Source: Spirochaetales bacterium (GTDB lineage Bacteria > Spirochaetota > Spirochaetia > DSM-27196 > SLST01). From it: 7,326 bases of DNA. This document shows positions 1 to 6,022 of this stretch, one piece after another (position 1 is the first letter of the stretch; each line of letters starts with the position of its first letter). The DNA lies in assembly GCA_030642995.1 (NCBI GenBank), contig DAOWMR010000133.1, forward strand, positions 1 through 7,326, given 5' to 3'. The position numbers and the translations under genes were made by a program. The notes beneath the pieces were generated by a model. That model was not told the DNA's origin and did not search any database. It saw only the letters and a list, made by a program, of their open reading frames with translations.

Positions 1-137
1 GCTCATCGCGGTGATCAATCCTACTCCCACTATCTTTCGCAGTTCCTCATATTGATCGCGATATCGCTCGGTCTGTGAAAGCTCCAGGATCATCTGCCAG
101 AGATGAGATTGTTCGCCCTGGAGAAACTCAAGCTGTC
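1..137 (-). pseudogene. IS110-family-like transposase fragment (internal piece, runs off left edge)
   Basis: The minus strand is open for 46 codons from the insertion-sequence boundary to base 1. The peptide starts RQLEFLQGEQ, has a charged helical stretch (LSQTERYRDQYEELRK) and ends VGVGLITAMS. In IS110/IS116 transposases a helical linker is followed by a Transposase_20 domain that begins with a 'L-x-x-IPGVG-x-x-TA' helix-hairpin-helix-like motif. ELRKIVGVGLITAM fits that position, with IPG replaced by IVG. The upstream (N-terminal) part is missing because the other insertion sequence starts at about 138, and the frame meets a stop at 148-150 inside that element. The rest of the gene would lie left of the window, so it is unknown whether the C-terminal part is intact. 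The family call rests on one short motif plus the helical context. A different helical protein with a helix-hairpin-helix motif is possible. Confidence 0.5.
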
Positions 138-153
138 TGAGGCTCTTTCAAAA
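138..153 (+). repeat. Left terminal inverted repeat of the insertion sequence
   Basis: TGAGGCTCTTTCAAAA matches the reverse complement of 1549-1564 at all 16 positions. The identity stops at 154 (T here, while the other end has a further A). The transposase reads away from the right end, so this is its 3' side. A 13-bp repeat starting at GGCTC (141) is an equally good definition of the tip. Confidence 0.85.
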
Positions 154-327
154 TCCCGGTCGAACGGTCGTATGAAGTCGTAATGAGTAGTGCGCCGCAG
201 TGGCAGTCCGCGTCACGGTCGCCTTGGATGGGGCGGATCTGAACATATTCGCCGAAAAACGGCGGCATGCAACCGCGACGGACACACCTCTCCCGTGAGC
301 GAGTGATATTCTTGCAAACGGTGAGCC

Positions 328-1449
328 CTACGAAGGCGGTGCAAGGCCCGGCAGAACGAGATACTGCAGGATCTTCACTGCCGCCAGACACACGACACCG
401 GTCATGAGCACGAAGTTTACCTTCTCGTATCCCTTGGTCATGATCTTCGTCGGGAGCAACCAATCCTTCAGATGAGCGTTACTACGCTCAACGATGGAAC
501 GTTGCCGGAATCGGATCTTCTTTGCCGGATCCATCGGTTCAGTATGCGCGTTGCGACGTTTGTTCCGTTCGATGATCGCCACTCCACCGGTTGCCGCGAT
601 GTATGATCGAATGCCCTTTGCGTCATAGGCAGCGTCCATGAGTGAGTAGAGCCGATGCACGACACCGGTTGTTTTCTTCTCCATCGGAATGGCGAGTTGA
701 GAATCATGGACGTTTGCTCCGGTGACCACAGCAGTGATCGGGATACCCATGTCGTCGACATCAAGATGGAGCTTGTACCCTTTCCAGAACTCAGCGTTGC
801 CCTGGCTATTGACCTTCCGTCCCCAGGCACAGGATCGATCCAGTTCGCGAATGGCACGCCCTGGCTGTTGCTTGAGCTGTCTGGCCAGACGCTTCTGCTT
901 TTTCGCACGACATTCTTCGCCTTTCTTCGGACGACCGCGACGACGGTTCAGTTTGTCGGCGACGTCCTTTTTCTGGTTGGCCGGCTTCTCTCGTGCACGA
1001 ATCGCCGTCGAATCGCGTGAAATGTGTCCCACGATCGCCCCGTCGCGATGTTCGGTCACGGTGCGGTGCAGCAACTGCTCCATCACATGGAGCCGAGAAA
1101 ATAGATCCAGCCGTCGGGAGAACGTGGCTTGACTGGGTACCGAATCAAACCCGCAGATTCTCCGCAACGACGAATCGCTGTTGAGTCGATTGATCAACTC
1201 GGTGTTCGTCGTGATCCTGAAAAACGCCTTGGCCAAGTATGCACGCAGAATGGGTTGATTCTGAATCGGCATCCGTCCACGACCACGGTAGATCGTCTGT
1301 AGTTCCGGGATACGATGATCGATGATGCGTAGTGCGGCAAGGAATGCCCGATGTTCTTCGGTTAGGTACTCCTGAAACACCGTCTGGATATCAAAAGAAA
1401 CGTTCAGAAGTATTTGCGCACCGCCGAGGATTTCGGTTACATTCTTCAT
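328..1449 (-). CDS. IS4/IS5-type DDE transposase
   Basis: This 373-aa protein cuts and rejoins the ends of the insertion sequence that carries it. The N-terminal ~120 residues look like the DUF772 domain found in this superfamily (AYLAKAFFRI, SLRRICGFDSVPSQATFSRRL around 70-113). The catalytic DDE_Tnp_1 core follows. Likely catalytic residues are D146 in HISRDSTAI, D272 in SLMDAAYD and E321 in RSIVERSNAHLKDW. Other family marks are FWKGYKLHLDVDD (221-233) and VTGANVHDSQLA (242-253). A basic insert between about 155 and 200 (RRRGRPKKGE) is probably a DNA-contacting segment. The frame is complete, without stops or frameshifts, so it may be active. The start ATG at 1449 has no strong Shine-Dalgarno sequence, as is common for transposases. 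The gene reads in the same direction as the interrupted transporter. The superfamily is clear; the subgroup (IS5, IS1182-like or another) is not settled. Confidence 0.92.
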   Translation of the reverse strand: MKNVTEILGGAQILLNVSFDIQTVFQEYLTEEHRAFLAALRIIDHRIPELQTIYRGRGRMPIQNQPILRAYLAKAFFRITTNTELINRLNSDSSLRRICGFDSVPSQATFSRRLDLFSRLHVMEQLLHRTVTEHRDGAIVGHISRDSTAIRAREKPANQKKDVADKLNRRRGRPKKGEECRAKKQKRLARQLKQQPGRAIRELDRSCAWGRKVNSQGNAEFWKGYKLHLDVDDMGIPITAVVTGANVHDSQLAIPMEKKTTGVVHRLYSLMDAAYDAKGIRSYIAATGGVAIIERNKRRNAHTEPMDPAKKIRFRQRSIVERSNAHLKDWLLPTKIMTKGYEKVNFVLMTGVVCLAAVKILQYLVLPGLAPPS

Positions 1450-1548
1450 GGATACGGGCCTGCCTGTCGTGTGATTTGTTCGTAAGCCGATTGTATCGGA
1501 AGACGGGCTCCGTATCTATTTCACGCCAAAAATGCCCTGCCATTCGGT

Positions 1549-1564
1549 TTTTGAAAGAGCCTCA
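1549..1564 (-). repeat. Right terminal inverted repeat of the insertion sequence
   Basis: On the minus strand this reads TGAGGCTCTTTCAAAA, identical to 138-153. It lies directly against the coding sequence of the truncated transporter, and through it the transporter frame runs on for about 15 foreign codons to a stop at 1516-1518. Confidence 0.85.
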
Positions 1565-1842
1565 ATTGTAATGACCGTGACATTGCCGGGCGCAAAGAGA
1601 ACCTCCACCGGAGCGGTCGCCCATCGCCAGATTGGGTACTCCGGCGGGTCAATTTCCGCATAGGAGCCGGGTACGACGAGTTCCCTCTCCTCGAAGCTGA
1701 CCCTTTCGTACCGACCGGCAGGTATGACCCGAGTGAGAATGCCGGAGACAATCATCAGCACGAGAATGATGATGAATGCAAAGATGAATGCCTTCTTGCC
1801 GACCTTGATTGAATACTGCCGACTCGTCGTCGGATCAGTCAT
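1565..1842 (-). pseudogene. YfcC/DcuC-family transporter, 5' remnant cut by the insertion sequence
   Basis: The first ~93 codons of a membrane transporter remain. Residues 1-17 form a short cytoplasmic lead with basic residues, and residues 18-40 form the first membrane helix (FIFAFIIILVLMIVSGILTRVIPAG). Then comes an outer loop with PAGRYERV, VVPGSYAEI and PIWRWATAPVEVLFAPGN. This pattern (helix, IPAG, VVPGSY, then W-x-A-P-x-E/G before helix 2) is typical of YfcC proteins of the C4-dicarboxylate anaerobic carrier family (PF03606), which are normally about 450-500 aa with 10 or more helices. The native sequence stops at VITI; the frame then reads through the inverted repeat (EALSKTEW...) and ends at 1516. 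The product cannot transport anything. The ATG at 1840-1842 overlaps the end of the M20 gene by 8 nt, and AAGGG lies about 9 nt upstream, so it was translationally coupled to the peptidase. The substrate is unknown; peptides or amino-acid derivatives are the likely guess from the neighbour. Confidence 0.8.
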
Positions 1843-3199
1843 GCCAACACACCCTTTCGAACAAGTTTGAGTAGAAACGGATCATCCCGAGATAGGCGGG
1901 AACGGACAGACGCTCATTCGTCCCATGCACTCGATCAAGGTCGCTGCCTGTAAGTAGCATCGGTGCGAACCGGAGGATTGCATCCGACAGATTGGCGTAG
2001 TGCTTGCTGTCGGTGGATCCCGTTACGATGAACGGCGCAACGAGAACGTCCGGCAACACATCTGCGAGTGACTCCGATAGGGCGATGAATCCGGCGTGGG
2101 AAGGGGAGGTCTCCGGCACCGGATTGTGGGCATCTTCCGGGTCCAGGATATCCACGGTGACCGGAAGCCGGCCGAGGAGTCGTTGATACCGCGACAGGAC
2201 CGATTCCACAGTCTCTCCCGGGAGTATCCGGACGTTCACCACGCACGCAGCCTGCTGTGGAAGAACATTTGGGACGGCGCTCCCCTCGGTCATGGTCACC
2301 GCCTGCGATGTGCGGATGATCGCGTTTGAGCTCGTCCGCGATGAGAGCACTTTGGCAATGAGCCGCCACAGTATCCGTGGATGCCGATACGCGATTCGCG
2401 CCGGTCCGGTGGCAACTCCCCCGATAGTCTGCAGGAACGACTCTATGGTATCGAGCCTCCGGACTGGGAACGGATGTGCTTCAATCCGTGCGATTGCCTG
2501 ACCCACTATTCCGACAGCGGTGTTGTCGGGCGGCATTGCGGCATGTCCGCCCGCAGTGCGGGCCGAGACTTTGATGTTCACGTGGCCTTTCTCAGCCAGG
2601 CCAATCAGCGCCAGAGGCATCGGCACGTCGTTCAGCATCCCCTCGGCGATGACCGATCCCTCGTCCAATACAAAGTGGAACCGCCGTCCCTCCGTCCTGA
2701 ACTCTCCGGCCGTAGTCGCGGCACCTTTCAAACCGGACAACTCTTCATCACCGCCGAACGCAAGGACCAGACCACGCGTTGGCACCCGCCCGGAGCGTGC
2801 AATCCCTTCTGCAGCCTCGAGAATTGCCATGACGGACGACTTGTCGTCAATCGATCCTCGGCCCCAGATGAAACCGTCCGCAACCGCGCCGGAAAACGGG
2901 GGATGCTCCCAGTCGGATTCAGTATTTTCCTCGATTCCGACGACATCAAAATGGGCGAGCATGAGCACGGGGAGTAGCGAACTGTCGGAACCCGCAAGCT
3001 CAACGACGAGTCGCCACGGATCCTCCCGCTTCACGGACGCCGCGGAGAAGAGAGTCGGGAAGCTCTCTGCTACGAAATCCAGACATGCCGCGAACGGCGC
3101 CTGATCGGCCGGCGCAGGGTAGCCGCTGATGGTTGGAAAGGTGAGTGCGGTAGATAGACGTTCAACGACGATGCTCTCCGTCGGCACCCGATGTTCCAT
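1835..3199 (-). CDS. M20-family metallopeptidase, carboxypeptidase S / PM20D1-like
   Basis: This 454-aa zinc hydrolase removes an amino acid or acyl group from peptides or N-acyl amino acids. The two-metal site of clan MH is visible: H83 and D85 in LAHFDVV, bridging D118 in GRGSIDDKSS, catalytic base E152 with metal ligand E153 in GGDEELSG, D179 in VLDEG and H425 in DRVHGTNERL. H219 in TAGGHAAMP begins the lid/dimerisation domain, which runs to about residue 340. TGSTDSKHY (394-401) and HGTNE are the form I know from carboxypeptidase S and PM20D1 rather than from DapE or ArgE. There is no signal peptide, so the enzyme is probably cytoplasmic. The ATG at 3199 follows GGAAGGGGAG closely. The gene lies 35 nt after the P13-like gene and overlaps the transporter start by 8 nt, so these were co-transcribed. 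A transporter plus M20 hydrolase resembles the abgAB-abgT logic of p-aminobenzoyl-glutamate use. The true substrate cannot be read from the sequence. Confidence 0.9.
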   Translation of the reverse strand: MEHRVPTESIVVERLSTALTFPTISGYPAPADQAPFAACLDFVAESFPTLFSAASVKREDPWRLVVELAGSDSSLLPVLMLAHFDVVGIEENTESDWEHPPFSGAVADGFIWGRGSIDDKSSVMAILEAAEGIARSGRVPTRGLVLAFGGDEELSGLKGAATTAGEFRTEGRRFHFVLDEGSVIAEGMLNDVPMPLALIGLAEKGHVNIKVSARTAGGHAAMPPDNTAVGIVGQAIARIEAHPFPVRRLDTIESFLQTIGGVATGPARIAYRHPRILWRLIAKVLSSRTSSNAIIRTSQAVTMTEGSAVPNVLPQQAACVVNVRILPGETVESVLSRYQRLLGRLPVTVDILDPEDAHNPVPETSPSHAGFIALSESLADVLPDVLVAPFIVTGSTDSKHYANLSDAILRFAPMLLTGSDLDRVHGTNERLSVPAYLGMIRFYSNLFERVCWHD

Positions 3200-3234
3200 A
3201 CGCTCCCCTTCCAGCCGGGTATCAATCCATCAGA

Positions 3235-3828
3235 TTATGGCCGACGGAGCAGCGGTTCGAACACCACCGTGCCGTCTTCAACGGCCTGTATCGCCAGGTC
3301 GCGGGCGTTTCGCGATGCCGCGTGACGGACAATAGCGCTCAATATGGATGCGGAGATCGCCACCGCTGCGGACGGGAGGAACTCCGCCACAGTGAGATTC
3401 TTCCACTGGGTCTCAATGTCGATGACGGGCGTTTGAAGATAATTCAGATTGGCAAACTTCACCGAGGGAGGAAGCAGGAAATAACCGATTGCGGCGCCTG
3501 CGCCATGGATCACAAAATCGGCGGTAAAGAAGCCGAGGGCCGTCCCGGTTTCGCCGTTCACGAACTGACCGAGCCCGGGGACAAACAGTGAGAGCCCGCT
3601 GGATTTGCGAATGTGCATCTGTTGCTGACGAGCGACGGTTGCCAGGTCGGCTACTCGCAACAGGTCGTTCACAACCAGATCGGAGAGCGGCGTGTCCCCG
3701 GCTTCCTCGATGATCTCAATTATCTCCCGGGCTGCCGGAACCGGCTCGGTCTGAGGTACTTCACTTTCCGCAAAAACACCGCTCAGACCAACAAGAACGA
3801 GACATATCGCTATGGACACTCTACGCAT
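3235..3828 (-). CDS. Exported membrane protein, possibly P13- or DUF5683-like
   Basis: I do not recognise this 197-aa protein with certainty. A signal peptide is clear: MRR, then a hydrophobic core (VSIAICLVLVGLSG) with likely cleavage after VFA (residue 20). An acidic, helical segment follows (about 22-65, REIIEIIEEAG, VNDLLRVADL). The central block SLFVPGLGQFVNGETGTALG (80-99), with the hydrophobic stretch just after it (to about 120), resembles the 'PG-x-GQF-x-NG' block of DUF5683-type proteins and the glycine-rich core of spirochaetal P13 porins. A second hydrophobic stretch covers about 150-168. The start ATG at 3828 is chosen because GGAGG lies 6 nt upstream and the signal peptide begins there; an upstream in-frame start at 3867 would add 13 residues in front of the signal. 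The gene follows pspC by 48 nt and precedes the M20 gene by 35 nt. Its Shine-Dalgarno sequence lies in a hairpin (3835-3864). Envelope location is likely; pore function is only a guess. Confidence 0.75.
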   Translation of the reverse strand: MRRVSIAICLVLVGLSGVFAESEVPQTEPVPAAREIIEIIEEAGDTPLSDLVVNDLLRVADLATVARQQQMHIRKSSGLSLFVPGLGQFVNGETGTALGFFTADFVIHGAGAAIGYFLLPPSVKFANLNYLQTPVIDIETQWKNLTVAEFLPSAAVAISASILSAIVRHAASRNARDLAIQAVEDGTVVFEPLLRRP

Positions 3829-3834
3829 TGTGTG

Positions 3835-3864
3835 CCTCCGCGGAACAGAATATCCGCCGGGAGG
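3835..3864 (-). promoter_or_regulatory. RNA hairpin that sequesters the ribosome binding site of the downstream gene
   Basis: In the minus-strand transcript the arms are CCUCC-(CG)-GCGGA and UCCGCGGAGG, separated by an 8-nt loop (UAUUCUGU). They form ten pairs with a 2-nt bulge. The GGAGG at the 3' side is the Shine-Dalgarno sequence of the P13-like gene starting at 3828, so the fold would hide it. The hairpin begins 12 nt after the pspC stop codon. No U-tract follows, which argues against an intrinsic terminator. The pairing is seen directly; the control role is inferred. Confidence 0.5.
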
Positions 3865-3876
3865 CATGAAATCAAC

Positions 3877-4080
3877 TTACAGGTCGTCGTAGTCGTCCGG
3901 CCGTTCGGGCATGACGATCATTGCAATGATGTATGCAAGTATGCCGCTACCACCGACCAGGAGGAACGCCACCCACGCCAGGCGAACAATCGTTGGGTCC
4001 CACCCGAAGTACTCGGCGATGCCGCTGCACACCCCGGCGATCTTTTTGTCTCTGCCTCGATATAGTCTCGCTGCACTCAT
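3877..4080 (-). CDS. PspC-domain small membrane protein
   Basis: This 67-aa protein is almost entirely one PspC domain (PF04024). RLYRGRDKKIAGVCSGIAEYFGWDP is the amphipathic N-terminal part with the family signature 'GVC-x-G-[IL]-A-x-[YF]-[FL]-x-[VIW]-D-x-[TS]'. One or two membrane helices follow (TIVRLAWVAFLLVGGSGILAYIIAMIVMP) and an acidic tail (ERPDDYDDL) ends it. In E. coli PspC senses envelope stress with PspB and PspA; stand-alone short PspC proteins in other bacteria are less well understood. No pspA or pspB is in the window. The ATG at 4080 is preferred because GAGGG lies 5 nt upstream; a GTG at 4092 would add four residues but has its purine run only 2 nt away. It lies 65 nt after the DUF819 gene on the same strand, so co-transcription is likely. 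Confidence 0.9.
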   Translation of the reverse strand: MSAARLYRGRDKKIAGVCSGIAEYFGWDPTIVRLAWVAFLLVGGSGILAYIIAMIVMPERPDDYDDL

Positions 4081-4145
4081 TCTTTCCCTCACTTCCTTCC
4101 TTCATGGATCGAGAGTCTATGTCCGTGGCGCCCCCAAGGTGTTAC

Positions 4146-5300
4146 TCACAGGCGTTCGAGGACAAGTGCCAAGAACACTCCAAGGTAATTACCCACGGCG
4201 TAGCCGATTATTCCAGCCGTGATGCCGGCGGAGATGATTGCCCGATTTCGGATGGCAACGGCCGCCATGCCTACAAAGGGCGGCGAACAGATGGCGGCGG
4301 TGGAGGTGACGATCATGGTGTCTACGTCAATCCCGGCAATTTTGCAGAGGACGATGTGCAGGAAGAGTGAGCCGAAAAGCGTGAGTGCGACAAAAGCGAG
4401 GAGTTGCGGCGGCGTGTCCAGCAGACGCCCAACATTGGCCATTGATCCAACCACCAGACAGAACACCAGCACGAGGTACTCAGCCATCCGGAAGCTTGTC
4501 TTGAGTTCGCGGACCCGGGGAACCAGGGACGCGACGATTGCGAGGGTTGTCAGACTGAGGAGGACTACCACGGTTTCCCAATCGGGCGGGACGAGCATGG
4601 ATATCCCGAGACTGATGCCGACGACCAGCACCGAAAGCCCAAATGCCGTCAGGCTCTGAAGCCGGTACGGCTTGCGGAAGATGTCTCCAAAGTGTGCCGT
4701 GGCCGTGGGATCAATCTCTTCGAGCGTCACCGGTCCGACTTTCTGAAAGGGCTTGAGAATCCGTGAGAGCATCGGTTTGGCAATTGTGATGACGAAGAGG
4801 AGATAGACGCCGCCAAGAATCGTATCCGCCGTGTGGACGGCGAGATACGGCTCACTCGCCACATTGAGCGCTGTGCTGATCGCGGCAAGATTTGGGGTGC
4901 CGCCTGTATAGAGGCCCACCATCATGCCCGCAATCCGAGGGCTGTCGGGGATGGATTGTCCGAACAGCAGATGACTGACGGTTGCGGCGATTGCCACGGA
5001 AACCGCCGCGAGTCCAAGAGCAACTATCGCACGGATGCTGGTATGGCTCCATCGGCTGATATTCACGGAAAAGAGGAGCAGGGGAATGCTCAGTGCCACG
5101 ACGATGCTGGAGAGTTGGTCCTGCAGTGCGGCAAAGCTCTCCGGGAGGATTCCCACGTTTCCAGCGAGAAGCCCGAGAAGATAGCAGATGATGACGGGAT
5201 TGACCTTTCGAATGAGTTTTATCCGAGTACCGAGAGCGAGGATTCCGGCGGGCACAGCAAGATAGATGAGAACGGAAATGGTGGTGAGGGGGATACTCAT
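4146..5300 (-). CDS. DUF819 (YjcL-like) integral membrane protein, putative transporter
   Basis: This 384-aa protein belongs to the DUF819 family (PF05684, B. subtilis YjcL type), for which I know no firmly established substrate. I count about twelve hydrophobic segments in two halves, separated by a hydrophilic loop at about 178-215 (LKPFQKVGPVTLEEIDPTA). Each half has a conserved glycine/proline-rich motif: GLYTGGTPNLAAIS (129-142) and STAAICSPPFVGMAA (333-347). Paired broken-helix motifs of this kind are expected in an inverted-repeat secondary transporter fold. The length is normal for the family. The ATG at 5300 has GAGGG 12 nt upstream, rather far; CGGGA is closer. The gene is divergent from the TetR regulator across about 107 bp, so that regulator is its likely controller. 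pspC follows 65 nt downstream without a clear terminator. Confidence 0.88.
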   Translation of the reverse strand: MSIPLTTISVLIYLAVPAGILALGTRIKLIRKVNPVIICYLLGLLAGNVGILPESFAALQDQLSSIVVALSIPLLLFSVNISRWSHTSIRAIVALGLAAVSVAIAATVSHLLFGQSIPDSPRIAGMMVGLYTGGTPNLAAISTALNVASEPYLAVHTADTILGGVYLLFVITIAKPMLSRILKPFQKVGPVTLEEIDPTATAHFGDIFRKPYRLQSLTAFGLSVLVVGISLGISMLVPPDWETVVVLLSLTTLAIVASLVPRVRELKTSFRMAEYLVLVFCLVVGSMANVGRLLDTPPQLLAFVALTLFGSLFLHIVLCKIAGIDVDTMIVTSTAAICSPPFVGMAAVAIRNRAIISAGITAGIIGYAVGNYLGVFLALVLERL

Positions 5301-5310
5301 GTCCCGATCG

Positions 5311-5389
5311 TACCCTCAATGATACGGATTTGGAAGCGATCGGTCGGCGGCCGGTTGACAACCTCCGGAGCATGAGGGTAGCGTAGAAT
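5311..5389. promoter_or_regulatory. Divergent intergenic control region: TTGACA box, palindrome and inverted repeats
   Basis: Between the DUF819 and tetR starts there is a perfect TTGACA (5355-5360) reading towards tetR. About 18 nt later a weak -10 (TAGCGT, 5379-5384) follows; TAGAAT (5384-5389) is a better hexamer but 23 nt away. The -35 box lies inside an 11-bp palindrome GGTTG-A-CAACC (5353-5363), a good site for a dimeric TetR-type repressor. The arms TACCCTCA (5311-5318) and TGAGGGTA (5373-5380) form a wider perfect inverted repeat, although the left arm overlaps the distal Shine-Dalgarno sequence of the DUF819 gene. Towards DUF819, TATCAT (minus strand, 5324-5319) could be a -10, without a good -35. 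The motifs are seen; binding by the neighbouring regulator is inferred. Confidence 0.45.
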
Positions 5390-5407
5390 TTCTTGAGGGA
5401 GTAGTGC

Positions 5408-6022
5408 GTGAAAGAAGCGGCCCGGAAGGTGAGAAGCAACCGCGAGAAAATCATCCAGGCGGCTGCCAAGCTCATCATTGAAAAGGGTGTGGCCAATACC
5501 AGTCTCGCGGACATTGCCGACGAGGTTGGCATCAGCAAGGGAACACTCTACTACTACTATGCCACCAAGGGCGACCTGATCTTTGATATCAGCGTTCGCC
5601 ACATGGAGCACATCACCAACACCATCATCGCGTGGATAAACGGTCACGGTCGTGATCCGCAGCCGGAGTTGGTGTTGCAGATGGTCATTGAGACCGTGCT
5701 GAAATCGGAGACTCGCGGCTACATCCACTTCTATCTCATCCAGGAAGCACTGAGCGGAAATCACGAATCGCTGAAGATCAGATTCACCGAAGAGTACGAT
5801 CGCTGGCTGGACCTCATAGAGCAAGGCTTGCGCCTCATCCTGCCGAAGGACACGGACTTCAAGACGATCTCCCGCGTTCTGCTCAGCGCCATAGACGGCC
5901 TGCTCGTGCAGAATCTCCTCGGACAGGGGCCGCTTCCACTCCGGGAGATCAGCCGTTTCTTCGCCTACTCCAAGGGCGAACTCACCCGCCCGGTTTCGTC
6001 ATACACGCAAACACAGAATTGA
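5408..6022 (+). CDS. TetR/AcrR-family transcriptional regulator
   Basis: This 204-aa protein has the typical two-part layout. Residues 12-60 form the DNA-binding domain (REKIIQAAAKLIIEKG, then the helix-turn-helix TSLADIADEVGISKGTLYYYYATKGDL at 31-57), which fits the TetR_N consensus closely. Residues 60-204 are a helical ligand-binding and dimerisation domain without a recognisable subfamily signature. It starts with GTG at 5408, 7 nt after GAGGGA; no better ATG exists in frame. The length is normal for the family (190-220). It is divergent from the DUF819 membrane protein gene, the classic place for a local repressor of a transporter, and a palindrome overlaps its own -35 box, which suggests autoregulation. 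Its stop overlaps the start of the rsmE-type gene by 4 nt, so both share a transcript. Confidence 0.93.
   Translation: MKEAARKVRSNREKIIQAAAKLIIEKGVANTSLADIADEVGISKGTLYYYYATKGDLIFDISVRHMEHITNTIIAWINGHGRDPQPELVLQMVIETVLKSETRGYIHFYLIQEALSGNHESLKIRFTEEYDRWLDLIEQGLRLILPKDTDFKTISRVLLSAIDGLLVQNLLGQGPLPLREISRFFAYSKGELTRPVSSYTQTQN

Larger units (their letters stand above)
138..1564 (-). mobile_element. DDE insertion sequence, IS4/IS5-superfamily type, ~1.4 kb, single transposase
   Basis: Two perfect 16-bp inverted repeats (TGAGGCTCTTTCAAAA at 138-153 and its reverse complement at 1549-1564) bracket one transposase gene on the minus strand. The true tips could lie 1-3 bases further in, for example at GGCTC, because the outermost bases may belong to the target. 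The transposase leaves about 115 bp of leader on the right and about 175 bp on the left. The left non-coding end contains a small hairpin (CGCCG-AAAAA-CGGCG, 250-264) and no other gene. The element looks intact and recent: the open reading frame is full length and the repeats match perfectly. No direct target duplication is visible. The bases outside the GGCTC tips are TGA on the left and TCA on the right, and the flanks encode pieces of two unrelated genes. Confidence 0.85.

Noticed and set aside
250..264. Hairpin CGCCG-AAAAA-CGGCG downstream of the transposase as a terminator
   Set aside because: The stem is only 5 bp, no U-tract follows in the direction of the transposase, and it is 60 nt past the stop codon.
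655..1132. Plus-strand open frames of 121 and 136 codons inside the transposase gene
   Set aside because: They are antisense to a transposase with full domain signatures, show no family features and have no plausible ribosome binding site.
2381..3104. Plus-strand open frames of ~195 codons opposite the M20 gene
   Set aside because: The M20 frame on the other strand has every catalytic motif in order; these frames are rich in R, S and P, as expected for shadow frames in GC-rich DNA.
3829..3867. Upstream start (residues MPPGGYSVPRRHT) for the exported protein
   Set aside because: It would put 13 residues in front of a normal signal peptide, and the ATG at 3828 has GGAGG at ideal spacing.
4081..4092. 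GTG start for the PspC protein
   Set aside because: The purine-rich site is too close (2 nt), while the ATG at 4080 has GAGGG 5 nt upstream.
4081..4145. Possible terminator between the DUF819 and pspC genes
   Set aside because: The short GGCGCC palindrome near 4127-4134 has no extended stem and no U-tract, so read-through is more likely.
5297..5824. Minus-strand 175-codon frame opposite tetR
   Set aside because: It lies antisense to a clear helix-turn-helix protein, would overlap the DUF819 start and control region, and shows no recognisable domain.
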